Shown: piece after piece, positions 46,530 through 56,395 of the stretch | Layout of the letters: each line of letters opens with the position of its first letter | Numbering within the stretch: position 1 is the stretch's first letter | NCBI GenBank assembly: GCA_031082225.1 | Contig: JAVHLG010000001.1 | Coordinates: 62,001-126,000 of the forward strand | Source: Desulfovibrionaceae bacterium | GTDB taxonomy: Bacteria > Desulfobacterota > Desulfovibrionia > Desulfovibrionales > Desulfovibrionaceae | DNA: 64,000 bases | Direction of reading: 5' to 3' | Position numbers and translations under genes: made by a program | Notes under the pieces: generated by a model | The model's input: the letters and a program-made list of their open reading frames with translations, nothing else | Databases searched by the model: none | What the model was told of the DNA's origin: nothing

Positions 46530-46856
46530 CTAAAACTGCATCTTGACCAGTTCCTTGTACGTCTCCATGACCTTGCTGCGCACGGCGGTGGTCATGCCCA
46601 TGGCCAGGCTGGCCTTTTGCAGATGGATCATGAGCTCGTGGACGTTTTGGGTCTCGCCCGAGGCAAAGGACTGGATCATGTCCGCCTTCTTGGTCTCCAT
46701 CTCGTTGACCTTCTGGATGGAGCCCTGCAGGGTGTCCATGAAGGACGTTCCCGGCTTGGCGGGCTTGGACAGGCTTTCGGAAACCTTGGCGTCGATGCGC
46801 CCGGCCGAGGCCAGGGCGTTTTTGTAGGCGGAAATCGCCACAGGGGAGATGGCCAT
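46530..46856 (-). CDS. fliE: Flagellar hook-basal body protein FliE
   Basis: SGETQNVHELMIHLQKASLAMGMTTAVRSKVMETYKELVKMQF. Confidence 0.93.
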   Translation of the reverse strand: MAISPVAISAYKNALASAGRIDAKVSESLSKPAKPGTSFMDTLQGSIQKVNEMETKKADMIQSFASGETQNVHELMIHLQKASLAMGMTTAVRSKVMETYKELVKMQF

Positions 46857-46868
46857 GGGTGGTCTCCT

Positions 46869-47309
46869 TTATCTTCCGATTTCCAAGGCCTTGGTGAACA
46901 TGGACTTGGTGGTGCTGATGGAGGCGGCATTGGCCTCGTAGGACCGCATGGTGGTGATCATGTTGGCCATCTCCTCCACCACGTTGATGTCCGGATAGGC
47001 CACGTAGCCGCTCGCGTCGGCGTCGGGATGGCCGGGTTCGTAGACCATGCGCGGGGGCCGGTTGTCGTTGACCACGCCCGTGACCTTGACCCCGGAGATG
47101 TCCCGGTCCAGGGCGCCCTGCATGGCCTTGGAGAATGGGGTGTCCACGGGGGTGGACTCGAAGATCACGCTTTTGCGCTGATACGGCCCCTCGCCGTTGA
47201 CCGTCTTGGTGGAACGGATGTTGGCCAGGTTCATGGAAATGACGTTTAAATTGGTGCGCTGGGCGCTTAGGGCCGAAGAACCGATATCCAGGGCGCTCAT
47301 GAAGTCCAT
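46869..47309 (-). CDS. flgC: Flagellar basal-body rod protein FlgC
   Basis: MDFMSALDIGSSALSAQRTNLNVISMNLANIRSTKTVNGEGPYQRKSVIF...YVAYPDINVVEEMANMITTMRSYEANA. Confidence 0.95.
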   Translation of the reverse strand: MDFMSALDIGSSALSAQRTNLNVISMNLANIRSTKTVNGEGPYQRKSVIFESTPVDTPFSKAMQGALDRDISGVKVTGVVNDNRPPRMVYEPGHPDADASGYVAYPDINVVEEMANMITTMRSYEANAASISTTKSMFTKALEIGR

Positions 47310-47310
47310 G

Positions 47311-47721
47311 TTACTTGCCTCCCTCCATGATGACTTTCTGCATGCCCTCGAAACTGCGCCGGGCGATGTCCGACAGGGCGTTGTACATCAGGGTGTTCTT
47401 GGCCATCACGGCCATTTCCTTGTCCATGTCCACGGCGTCGAGCCCGGCCACCACCTTGGGCTTCCATTTTTTCGACATCTCGCCCTCGAAGGTCGCCGCG
47501 TCAAAGGAGGCCGGGATGTGGCCGCTTGCGGTGCGGGTCATTTTTCCCTTGCCGTCGCGGTCCAGGGCCTTTTGCAACTCGCCCTCGAAGTCCAGTTTCC
47601 TGGCCTTGTAGGCCGGGATGTCCATGTTCGCCAGGTTGGACATGACGACATTTTGACGTTCCAGGTGCAGATCCAGCACCTTTCCCACCAGTCCCACATT
47701 GTCCGGAAACAAGGATTTCAT
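47311..47721 (-). CDS. flgB: Flagellar basal-body rod protein FlgB
   Basis: MKSLFPDNVGLVGKVLDLHLERQNVVMSNLANMDIPAYKARKLDFEGELQKAL...; nested in the over-long ORF 47311-48687. Confidence 0.93.
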   Translation of the reverse strand: MKSLFPDNVGLVGKVLDLHLERQNVVMSNLANMDIPAYKARKLDFEGELQKALDRDGKGKMTRTASGHIPASFDAATFEGEMSKKWKPKVVAGLDAVDMDKEMAVMAKNTLMYNALSDIARRSFEGMQKVIMEGGK

Positions 47722-47820
47722 CGGTATTCGCTCCCTTGCCGACTCCTTGCCGCCGCGTCTCGGGCGGAGGGCCGCGCATGATTCGCAGGGCACATAGCAA
47801 TAACCGTACCTCAGCGACAA

Positions 47821-47837
47821 CACATTGATATAATGTG
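47821..47837. promoter_or_regulatory. AT-rich palindrome between flgB and the divergent TPR gene (possible operator)
   Basis: CACATT-gatat-AATGTG. Confidence 0.4.
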
Positions 47838-47908
47838 ATAATTTTATGCAGACCCCCGCCGTCCCGGCAGGCGGGCCAGGCCCATCCCCCCGGGGGGGGA
47901 TTCTTCGT

Positions 47909-47926
47909 TTGGCACACACGTTGCAT
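47909..47926 (+). promoter_or_regulatory. Sigma-54-type (-24/-12) promoter
   Basis: TTGGCACACACGTTGCAT matches TGGCACnnnnnTTGCW with correct spacing. Confidence 0.75.
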
Positions 47927-48102
47927 GGCACGGCTTGCCCGGAAAAAACGGGTCCCGGATCGCGCTTTCCGGGCGGACATGGGAAGGGGAACGGGGAGAC
48001 GTTCCTTCGGCCGTCCCGGCTCGGGGACGGCGAAAAGAGGTGCGGACCAGACAATGCATGGACGCAGGCCGCACACCTCGAATGCCACGGAGGGGACACG
48101 CT

Positions 48103-48675
48103 ATGAGCGGTCAACTGGATTACGAAATCAACAAGGAACTCGGCGAGTGCTATCTGTTCATGGGCGATTTGGACAAGGCCGAAGAGTATTACCACAAAGC
48201 CATGGGCGACGACGGCGTCTACGCCGAGCCGCACCTGGGCCTGGCCACCATCGCCGTGCAGCGCGGGGAGCTGGATGCGGCCATGGGGCATTATCGCAAG
48301 GCGTCCGAACTGGAGCCCGGCGACCGGTCCTATGCGGGCATGGCCCTCATCGAGATGGAACGGGGTGAGAGCGCAGACGCCTTCACCCATTTCGGCATGG
48401 CCCTGGCCGTAAATCCGGAAAATTTGGTGGCCCTGTTCGGGATGGTGCGCCTGGCCTACGCGAACGGCCGCGTGCAGGACGCCCTGCCCCATCTCAAGGA
48501 CTACCTGGTCGTGGACCCGGTGAAAAGCGAGGTGCGCTTCACCCTGGCCGGATGCCTCATGACCCTGGGTCGGCATGAAGAGGCCCGGGAGCACCTGGAA
48601 ACCATCCTGGAACAGGAACCGGGCAACCATCACGCCATGGAGCTTGCGGAACAGCTTCGCCAAAACGCGGCATAG
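48103..48675 (+). CDS. Tetratricopeptide repeat protein
   Basis: MSGQLDYEINKELGECYLFMGDLDKAEEYYHKAMGDDGVYAEPHLGLATIAVQRGELDAAMGHYRKASELEPGD TPR periodicity. Confidence 0.92.
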   Translation: MSGQLDYEINKELGECYLFMGDLDKAEEYYHKAMGDDGVYAEPHLGLATIAVQRGELDAAMGHYRKASELEPGDRSYAGMALIEMERGESADAFTHFGMALAVNPENLVALFGMVRLAYANGRVQDALPHLKDYLVVDPVKSEVRFTLAGCLMTLGRHEEAREHLETILEQEPGNHHAMELAEQLRQNAA

Positions 48676-49057
48676 CGTGGCGTTCATGAAGGACGCGGCC
48701 CTGCGTTTGTAGAAAAAGGCAGGCCCTGGGGCGGGATCGCGTACAACCCGCCGACCGGGGTGTTGCGGACGCGACGCGCACGACCGGCGTTTTGCCCGTG
48801 TCCTGTCGGATCACGGACGCGGGAACGCCGCCCGGGACGGATCGCCCCGTCCCGGCGGACCAAACGCCGCACCGGACGTGTCCGCCCGGACCGCACGACC
48901 ACGGCATCTCCCCTCCCCGTTCGGTTTCCGACCCCCATGGCAGCGCGCCCGGGGGCCGGAAACCGATCTTTCCCCATCCCCTGCCGGCCGCCGGGAGACG
49001 CTTGCCAAGATGGGCCGAATTTGGCACTGCCTTTTACGAAAAACACAGAGGACAGGC

Positions 49058-49648
49058 ATGGATCTTCTCCCCATTCGACGCGCCCTCTTGAGCGTCACCG
49101 ACAAGACCGGTCTGGCGGCTTTCGCAGAATTCCTGCACCGTGGCGGCGTGGAGCTGGTCTCCACCGGCGGCACCCGCAAGGCCCTCCAGGATGCCGGGCT
49201 GGCCGTCACCTCCGTCAGCCGGGTGACGGGGTTCCCCGAGATCCTTGACGGCCGGGTCAAGACCCTGCACCCCCACATCCACGCCGGGATCCTGGCCGAC
49301 AAGGACAATCCCGAGCATCGGCGCACCCTGGCCAAACACCAGTTGGCCGCCTTCGATCTGGTGTGCGTCAACCTCTACAATTTCGCCGACGCCCTGACGG
49401 CCCGGCTGTCGCCTTCCGACATGGTGGAGCGCATCGACATCGGCGGCCCGACGCTTCTGCGGGCCTCGGCCAAGAACTTCCAGAGCGTCCTGGTGGTTCC
49501 CGGTCCGGGACATTACCCCCGGGTGCAGCGGGAACTCAATGACAAGGATTTCCATGCGGGCCTGCCGCTTCGCAAGGACATGGCCGCCGCCACCTTCAAA
49601 CTGACCTCGGAATACGACGCCATGATCGCCTCCTACATGGCCCGTTGA
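49058..49648 (+). CDS. IMP cyclohydrolase (stand-alone PurH N-terminal domain)
   Basis: RRALLSVTDKTGLAAFAEFLHRGGVELVSTGGTRKALQDAGLAVTSVSRVTGFPEILDGRVKTLHPHIHAGIL; no AICAR transformylase domain follows. Confidence 0.93.
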   Translation: MDLLPIRRALLSVTDKTGLAAFAEFLHRGGVELVSTGGTRKALQDAGLAVTSVSRVTGFPEILDGRVKTLHPHIHAGILADKDNPEHRRTLAKHQLAAFDLVCVNLYNFADALTARLSPSDMVERIDIGGPTLLRASAKNFQSVLVVPGPGHYPRVQRELNDKDFHAGLPLRKDMAAATFKLTSEYDAMIASYMAR

Positions 49649-49865
49649 TCGCAACCACTACAGGGACACCGCCATCGCCTCCAAGGTCCAGGGAAACACC
49701 ACGGGCCTCAAGCCCAGCCAACTGCGCGCCGTTGAACGCCTCCTGACCCGGCGCTATCCGGGACAGGGCGGCTACACCATCGAACAGGCCCGGGAACTGG
49801 CGGCCCTAAGCGCCGGGATCGGCCGCCAGATCGGCCTGCTCATCGACCGCAAGGGTCGGCCGGGC

Positions 49866-51386
49866 ATGGTCATCGTGGGCGAGCAAAAGGGCATCTACAT
49901 CCCCGAACTGGCCCGCTCCCGCATGGGAACCGGCCGCCTGCGGGGCCTGCGCCTGTTGCACACCCATCTCTCCGAAGAGCCCCTGACGGAAGAAGACCTG
50001 ACGGACATGCTGTTTTTGCGTCTCGACAGCGTGGCCGCCCTGACCGTGGACCCGGCCGCCGCGCCGCGCACCCTGTTTGCCGCCCATCTGCTGCCCCCGG
50101 CGGCCTCCAAGGCCCCCTACCGCCTCCTGCCCCCGGCCGACTGGGACAAGGTGGACACGGATTTCACGGCCCAGGCCCAGGCCCTGGAGGACGAACTGGC
50201 CCGGGAGGGGGAAAACCTGGCCGCCCATGCCGCCCCTGGCGCGGGGGGCCGGGAGTCGGCCATCCTGGTGTGCGTCTCGGACGCGCCCCGGGAGGACATG
50301 GAGGCCTCCCTGGACGAACTGGCGGCCCTGGCGGACACGGCCGGGCTTGCCGTGGCGGATCGGGTGGTGCAGCGGGTGGCCCGGGTCAATCCCAAGTTCA
50401 TCCTGGGCAAGGGCAAGCTGGCCGAGATCGAGATCCTGGCGCTGCGCAGCGGGGCCGGGACGCTTTTATTCGACAACGAGTTGGCCCCCGGCCAGATCCG
50501 CAACCTGGCCGAGGTCACCCAGTTAAAAATCCTGGACCGCACCCAGCTCATCCTGGACATCTTCGCCCAAAACGCCCGCACCCGCTCGGGCAAGCTCCAG
50601 GTGGAGATGGCCCAGCTCAAGTATCTCCAGCCCCGGCTGGTCAAGCAGGACCGGGCCATGTCCCGGCTCATGGGCGGCATCGGCGGCCGGGGCCCGGGCG
50701 AGACCAAGCTCGAGATCGACCGGCGGCGCATCCGGGAGCGCGTCGCGCGCATCAAAAACGAGCTTTCCGGACTGCGCAAACGCCGGGCCGCAGCCCGGGC
50801 CGGGCGATCCGGGGCGGGGCTTCCGGTGGTGTCGCTTGTGGGCTACACCAACGCCGGGAAATCCACCCTGCTCAACACCCTGACCGGCTCCGACGTCGTG
50901 GCCGAGAACCGCCTGTTCGCCACCCTGGACCCCACCACCCGGCGGCTGCGGTTCCCCAGCGAACGCGAGGTCATCCTGACGGACACGGTGGGATTTATCC
51001 GGGAGTTGCCCAGGGAGCTTATGGAGGCCTTCCGGGCCACCCTGGAGGAACTGGAATCAGCAGACCTGCTCGTGCAGGTGGCCGACGCCTCCCACCGCGA
51101 GGTGCTGCACCAGATACGGGCCGTGGAGGAAATCCTGCGCGACCTGGGCCTGGACACCATCCCCCGCATCCTGGTCATGAACAAATGGGACCGGATGGAG
51201 GACAAGGCCGGGCGCGAACTGCTGTCGCGCTTCCCCGGGGCCATCCCGGTGTCGGCCCTGTCCCGGGAGGGGCTCAACCCCCTGGTGACGGAGATTTTGC
51301 GGCGCGCCCCGTTCGGCGGCGGCGTGACGGCCCGGGACGTGGAGGGCGACGGCATCTGGTGCGACCCGCCCGAGGCCATGCAATAG
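49866..51386 (+). CDS. hflX: GTPase HflX; first ATG of ORF, homology-like frame extends upstream to ~49647
   Basis: NPKFILGKGKLAEIEILALRSGAGTLLFDNELAPGQIRNL, GGIGGRGPGETKLEIDRRRIRERVARIK, SLVGYTNAGKSTLLNTLTGSDV; upstream same frame encodes GNTTGLKPSQLRAVERLLTRRYPGQGG... Confidence 0.92.
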   Translation: MVIVGEQKGIYIPELARSRMGTGRLRGLRLLHTHLSEEPLTEEDLTDMLFLRLDSVAALTVDPAAAPRTLFAAHLLPPAASKAPYRLLPPADWDKVDTDFTAQAQALEDELAREGENLAAHAAPGAGGRESAILVCVSDAPREDMEASLDELAALADTAGLAVADRVVQRVARVNPKFILGKGKLAEIEILALRSGAGTLLFDNELAPGQIRNLAEVTQLKILDRTQLILDIFAQNARTRSGKLQVEMAQLKYLQPRLVKQDRAMSRLMGGIGGRGPGETKLEIDRRRIRERVARIKNELSGLRKRRAAARAGRSGAGLPVVSLVGYTNAGKSTLLNTLTGSDVVAENRLFATLDPTTRRLRFPSEREVILTDTVGFIRELPRELMEAFRATLEELESADLLVQVADASHREVLHQIRAVEEILRDLGLDTIPRILVMNKWDRMEDKAGRELLSRFPGAIPVSALSREGLNPLVTEILRRAPFGGGVTARDVEGDGIWCDPPEAMQ

Positions 51387-51416
51387 GGGCACGGGTGTGG
51401 CGGCGGCAGGCCGGAG

Positions 51417-51911
51417 TCAAAGGTCCAGGGCCTTTTGCGCCGTGGCCAGGGGGAGAAAAAGCGTCCCCGGGCGGCTTGCCAGCCGCATGAATCCATGATG
51501 CTCGTAAAAGGACGCGGCGCGCTCGTTTTTGGCGTCCACCACAAGCGTGAATCCCGCCACCTCCGTGCGCAGGGCGCGGCGCATGGCGTCCACCAATAGC
51601 ACGCCGCCCAGACCCTGGCCTTGAAAGGCCAGGGCCACCGCCAACCGGCCGATGCGGATGGCCGGAAGCGTGGGATAGCGCGGCAGGCGTCTGGCCAGGG
51701 CCTCGGGCAGATCCACCACCGGGATGCCGGCGCAGGCCAGGGTGTAAAATCCGGCCACGGCCGTTTTGCCAAGGGCCACGAAGCAGGAGGCCACGCGGCG
51801 TTTCACGTCCTGTGAGACGCGCTCCCGGAAATAGCGGTCCAGCGCCTCCTCGCCGCAGGCAAACCCCCTCCGGTCCAGGCGCTCGTCCAGGGCCGCGATA
51901 CGCAGGTTCAC
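51417..51911 (-). CDS. GNAT family N-acetyltransferase, TA-associated toxin
   Basis: [47 protein letters not shown]...[25 protein letters not shown]. Confidence 0.92.
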   Translation of the reverse strand: MNLRIAALDERLDRRGFACGEEALDRYFRERVSQDVKRRVASCFVALGKTAVAGFYTLACAGIPVVDLPEALARRLPRYPTLPAIRIGRLAVALAFQGQGLGGVLLVDAMRRALRTEVAGFTLVVDAKNERAASFYEHHGFMRLASRPGTLFLPLATAQKALDL

Positions 51912-52189
51912 GCCGGATCGACCCTTTCGCGGTGACCTTTGGCGGCCCGGACCAGGGCCGGGGCCGGAGACGGCGGGTCGAGCACGGCCTGGGCGATGCG
52001 AAGCTGGTCGTCGGCCGACAGGCGCAGAATCTCCATGTCCTCGATGGTCTTGCGGGCGGCCTCGCTGGCGGCGGTCACGACAAAATCCGTCAGGCTGCGT
52101 CCCTGCAACTCGGCGGCGCGCTTGAGCAGGGCGTGGACCTCCCCTGGCAGGCGCGCCTCGAGGCGGGCTGTGGCATTGCGGCTGTTCAT
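51908..52189 (-). CDS. DUF1778 family antitoxin (RHH)
   Basis: [62 protein letters not shown]; overlaps the GNAT start. Confidence 0.9.
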   Translation of the reverse strand: MNSRNATARLEARLPGEVHALLKRAAELQGRSLTDFVVTAASEAARKTIEDMEILRLSADDQLRIAQAVLDPPSPAPALVRAAKGHRERVDPA

Positions 52190-52343
52190 GGGTGAAAAAT
52201 ACGGCAGATTGCCGTACCCGTCAACCGCTGTCGCCGGGCCAGCGGATGCGCCAGCCTCCAGGCCGTGGTCCGGCCTTGAAACCACGGCCCAAAACACGTA
52301 CCGTCCCGGGCACGGCACTCCGCCGCAAAAGGCCCCGACCACC

Positions 52344-53330
52344 ATGCCGGACACCCTGCTCTCCACTTTCGACGTGCGCACCGCCTTCCACACCGCCGAG
52401 GGCACGGCCGTGGCCGTGGACGGCGTAAGCCTGTCCGTGGCCCGGGGCGAGACCCTGGCCGTGGTCGGCGAGTCCGGGTGCGGCAAGACGGTGCTCGGGC
52501 TGTCCATCCTGGGGCTGGTGCAGCCGCCGGGGCGCATCGACGCCGGACGGGTGCTCTTTGACGGCACGGACCTTTTGACCCTGTCCCCGGAGGCCATGCG
52601 CCGGGTGCGCGGCAACCGCATCTCCATGATCTTCCAGGAGCCCATGACCTCGCTCAATCCCGTGCTTCGGGTGGGCGAACAGATCGCCGAGGCCATCCGC
52701 CTGCACCGGGGCAAGTCCCGGCGCGAGGCCCTGGCCCAGGCCGGAAACATGCTGTCCCTGGTGGGCATCTCCGATCCCGACCGCCGTCTGGCCAGCTTTC
52801 CCCATGAGCTTTCCGGGGGCATGCGCCAGCGGGTGATGATCGCCATGGCCCTGTGCCTGTCCCCGGACCTGCTCATCGCCGACGAGCCCACCACGGCCCT
52901 GGACGTCACCATCCAGAAGCAGATCCTGGCCCTCATGCTGGATCTGGCCGCCGCCAAGGGCACGGCCATCCTGCTCATCACCCACAACCTGGGGGTGGTG
53001 GCCGAGACCTGCGACAACGCGGCCATCATGTATTCCGGGCAGGTGGCCGAATACGGCGACGTGGCCTCGCTTTTCGCCAATCCCCTGCATCCCTACACCG
53101 CCGGGTTGATCCGCTCCCTGCCCCGGCCCGGGGACAAAACCCGGCTTGAGGCCATCCCGGGCACGGTGCCCAGCCTGACCCGGCTGCCCCGGGGCTGCCG
53201 GTTCCATCCCCGTTGCCCCCGGGTCTTTGACCGCTGCCGCACGGACGCCCCGCCCTTTTTCCGCCTGGAGTCCGGACGCTGCGCCCGCTGCTGGCTGCAT
53301 GCCGAGGCGGCCCTGGAGACGTTGCCGTGA
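52344..53330 (+). CDS. dppD: Oligo/dipeptide ABC transporter ATP-binding protein (DppD/OppD)
   Basis: Walker [49 protein letters not shown]. Confidence 0.94.
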   Translation: MPDTLLSTFDVRTAFHTAEGTAVAVDGVSLSVARGETLAVVGESGCGKTVLGLSILGLVQPPGRIDAGRVLFDGTDLLTLSPEAMRRVRGNRISMIFQEPMTSLNPVLRVGEQIAEAIRLHRGKSRREALAQAGNMLSLVGISDPDRRLASFPHELSGGMRQRVMIAMALCLSPDLLIADEPTTALDVTIQKQILALMLDLAAAKGTAILLITHNLGVVAETCDNAAIMYSGQVAEYGDVASLFANPLHPYTAGLIRSLPRPGDKTRLEAIPGTVPSLTRLPRGCRFHPRCPRVFDRCRTDAPPFFRLESGRCARCWLHAEAALETLP

Positions 53331-54292
53331 GCGCGCTTATCGCGGTGCAGGGCCTTTCCCGGCGCTATGTCGTCCGGGGGGGCGTGCTGGGCACATCCCG
53401 GCGCACGGTGACCGCCGTGGACGGCGTGGACCTGGCCGTGAACCGGGGGGAGACCGTGGGGCTGGTGGGCGAATCGGGCTGCGGCAAGTCCACCCTGGCC
53501 CGGTGCGTGGCCGGGCTTGAACGGCCAAGCGCCGGACGGGTGCTCTACGACGGCCGGGAGATGGACGATCCCCGGGTGCGCGACAATCTGCCGCGCCTGA
53601 TCCAGATGGTCTTCCAGGATCCCTTTTCCTCCCTCAACCCGCGCCGCAGCGTGGGGTTCAGCGTGGCCGAAGGGCTGTGGGCCATGGGCATGGGCGACCG
53701 GGCCGCCCGCCGGGAGCGGGTCATGGAGCTTTTGGATCAGGTGGGGCTTTTGCCCGAGCACGCCGACCGCTATCCGCACCAGTTTTCCGGGGGCCAGCGG
53801 CAACGGGTAGCCATCGCCCGGGCCCTGGCCACCAACCCGTCCCTGGTGGTCTGCGACGAGCCGGTCTCGGCCCTGGACGTGTCCGTGCAGGCCCAGGTCA
53901 TCAATCTCCTTTGCGACCTCAAGGCCCGCCTGGGCCTGGCCTACCTGTTCATCTCCCATGACCTGGCCGTGGTCGGGCACATCAGCGACCGCACGGCGGT
54001 CATGTATCTGGGGCGGATCATGGAACTGGCCCCCACGGACACCATCATGGACAACCCTGCCCATCCGTACACCAGGGCCCTTTTGGCCGCCGCCCCCATC
54101 CCGGACCCGGCCAGACGCCAGGCCGCCCGCACCCCCCTGGCGGGCGACGCGCCGAGCCTTTTCTCCCCGCCCCCGGGATGCGTCTTCCACCCCCGCTGTC
54201 CCGAGGCCATGCCGGAATGCGCCGTATCGTCCCCGAAACTTCTCGAAACATCACCCGGACACTTCGTCCGTTGCCTCAAGGAGACCCCATGA
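53327..54292 (+). CDS. dppF: Oligo/dipeptide ABC transporter ATP-binding protein (DppF/OppF)
   Basis: [62 protein letters not shown]. Confidence 0.94.
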   Translation: MSALIAVQGLSRRYVVRGGVLGTSRRTVTAVDGVDLAVNRGETVGLVGESGCGKSTLARCVAGLERPSAGRVLYDGREMDDPRVRDNLPRLIQMVFQDPFSSLNPRRSVGFSVAEGLWAMGMGDRAARRERVMELLDQVGLLPEHADRYPHQFSGGQRQRVAIARALATNPSLVVCDEPVSALDVSVQAQVINLLCDLKARLGLAYLFISHDLAVVGHISDRTAVMYLGRIMELAPTDTIMDNPAHPYTRALLAAAPIPDPARRQAARTPLAGDAPSLFSPPPGCVFHPRCPEAMPECAVSSPKLLETSPGHFVRCLKETP

Positions 54293-54804
54293 ACTGCCCC
54301 ACCACAACGCCTTCCAACGACCTCAACGCCGCCGTTGGCGACATTTTCAAGGTGCTGGCCGCCGAGAACTGGGCCCGCTTTTACTTCGCCGTGGACCGCG
54401 ACGGCCAGGTGTTCGTCGACATCCCGGCCGAACGCATCCTGGCGGCGGAGAAAAACCAGCCGCTTTTGGCCGAATTCCTCAAGGAGATCAACGGCAAGCC
54501 CACGGACTACGAGACCTCACAGCGGGTGGTGGGGGAGTTCGTGTTCCGCAACCTCGAGGTCAGCCGCTACGCCCCGGGGATTTTGTCCCAGGCCTTCGAC
54601 AGCGAGGCCTTCAAGCTTGAGAACCGGCTCTTCGCCATGTGGCTGACCAGCCACGAGGCCATCATGGACGAGCGCGTGCGGGAGCTGGACGAATGGTTCG
54701 AATACTTCGAGGGTTGGCGGGCCAGCGAACAGGTGCGCCGCTTCGCCGCCGGACTGGCCGGGAGCGGCAACGTGGAGAAACCCGAACCGGGCGGCGTCCA
54801 TTAG
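54289..54804 (+). CDS. Hypothetical protein overlapping dppF
   Basis: [72 protein letters not shown] overlap. Confidence 0.8.
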   Translation: MNCPTTTPSNDLNAAVGDIFKVLAAENWARFYFAVDRDGQVFVDIPAERILAAEKNQPLLAEFLKEINGKPTDYETSQRVVGEFVFRNLEVSRYAPGILSQAFDSEAFKLENRLFAMWLTSHEAIMDERVRELDEWFEYFEGWRASEQVRRFAAGLAGSGNVEKPEPGGVH

Positions 54805-54908
54805 TTTCCCGGACGCGAACGGCAAAGGGGTCCGCAGCCTGCCGCATCAGCTTTTTTCCTGCCGCCCCGCAACCGGCGTTCCGGTGGCGCGGCGGGTTCA
54901 CGCCGCGA

Positions 54909-55009
54909 CAGCAGGAAGGCGCACGCCCGTACGGCTTACGTGGCGCTCGGTGCGGGTCAGGAACGTGACGTGCCGGTCAGCAGGAAGACGCACGCCCGTG
55001 CGGCTCACG
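54909..55009. repeat. Two imperfect 32-bp direct repeats, 69-bp period
   Basis: cagcaggaaggcgcacgcccgtacggcttacg (54909-54940) and cagcaggaagacgcacgcccgtgcggctcacg (54978-55009). Confidence 0.85.
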
Positions 55010-55196
55010 CGCCCCCCAGACTGATGACGCAGCCCCGATTTTTCGAAACCGGGGCTGTGCGCCGCAAGCGCCAGCCACGCCGCCGGGCAAAAAAACGCGA
55101 ACATCCCCCGCCCACGGCGTGGCATGGCCGCGCCCCAGGCGTGAACCTCTCCGCGCCGTGGGCACAAACGGATGAGGCGCAAGACGTCACAAGCCG

Positions 55197-55496
55197 CTAG
55201 AGCCCGGTCCAACCCCGGTCGTTCATGCACCGTTCGAACACATTGGTTCTGGTGCTTTCGATCTTATAATTGCTGTAATAATTGGACATCTGTCCGACGA
55301 CCGTGGGGTCGAAGGACACCCGGTCCTGGATGTTGACCCGCTGCTCCAGCATATTCTCGATTTCCCTGCAATAGGAGGTGTCGCTGGCCAGGCGGGCCTT
55401 GGCCTCGGCCGGGTCGGTGATCTGGGAGTTGACCCAGCGGTGGCCGCATCCGGCCAGAAAAAAGACCGTCACAAGGAGCACGCACAAACGGTTCAA
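55197..55496 (-). CDS. Small lipoprotein
   Basis: MNRLCVLLVTVFFLAGCGHRWVNSQITDPAEAKARLASDTSYCREIENML. Confidence 0.8.
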   Translation of the reverse strand: MNRLCVLLVTVFFLAGCGHRWVNSQITDPAEAKARLASDTSYCREIENMLEQRVNIQDRVSFDPTVVGQMSNYYSNYKIESTRTNVFERCMNDRGWTGL

Positions 55497-55993
55497 GTGG
55501 TTTCTCCCTCGGTTTTCCGCATGTTCCAGGGCAATACGTCAATTTTCCGGAAAGCGTCCTCCCTGTCAACACCACAATCTCCCCTGTCTCTCTTTTCCTG
55601 GCCGAGGCCATCCCCCTGATCCATCGCGCCGGACGCTGTTTTGGTCTGAGCCCTCCCGCACCGCTGGCCGCCGACGTGAAACGCCATATCCCCCCTGCGA
55701 CACCATCCTTTTACACCGCCTCATGCCGCATACCAGGACAGGCTGACCGTGCGCGACGGCACACGCGGCATGGGGCATGCTTTTTTTCCTCTCGCAACCC
55801 AGGTCCGCACCACAGTCCGAAATGGAGCCGTGAACGCACAACCCCGTGCAAACACCCAACATATCCTCAAAACTGTATATCCTGACTTTCATGCGTGGAA
55901 TGCAAACATTTTTCTTGACAACACATTGGAAAATGCGCTTTACAATGAAACAGAGTCTTTGAAAAAAACGCAATTCGGCGACGGGAGGTCACC

Positions 55994-56395
55994 ATGGATG
56001 ATTATCTGAAACAGGCCCTGGACATTGTCAAAGCCCAGGCCAGCGTGCGCACCATGACCGAGGAGGAACTCACCTCCATGGTCACGAAACTGGCAGAGGG
56101 CATCAAGAACATCAGCGAGGGCACGACACCGGAGGCGGAAGTCGAAGACAAAGCCCCGATCATGGATCCCAAGAAGGCCATTCGGGAAAAAAGCATCGTG
56201 TGTCTCGAATCCGGAAAGTCCTTCAAGATTCTGACCAAGCGGCACCTGGCCAAGTACGGCATGACGCCCGCCGAATACAGGGCAAAATGGGGCTACGCCA
56301 AGAATCTGCCCCTGGTGTGCAAGGAACTGCAACGCGAGCGCCGCAAGAAGATGAAAGAGATGAAGCTGTGGGAGAAGCGGACGAAAAAGAAGTAA
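55994..56395 (+). CDS. MucR/Ros family transcriptional regulator
   Basis: IVCLESGKSFKILTKRHLAKYGMTPAEYRAKWGYAKNLPLVCKELQRERRKKMKEMKLWEKR. Confidence 0.92.
   Translation: MDDYLKQALDIVKAQASVRTMTEEELTSMVTKLAEGIKNISEGTTPEAEVEDKAPIMDPKKAIREKSIVCLESGKSFKILTKRHLAKYGMTPAEYRAKWGYAKNLPLVCKELQRERRKKMKEMKLWEKRTKKK

Noticed and set aside
44435-46546. Plus-strand ORF 703 aa
   Set aside because: Antisense to fliF/fliG
47311-48687. 458-aa minus-strand ORF
   Set aside because: Only the C-terminal 136 aa (FlgB) is real; the rest is antisense to the TPR gene and intergenic sequence
55915-55946. Promoter TTGACA...TACAAT upstream of the MucR-like gene
   Set aside because: Spacer of 20 nt is too long for a confident sigma-70 call
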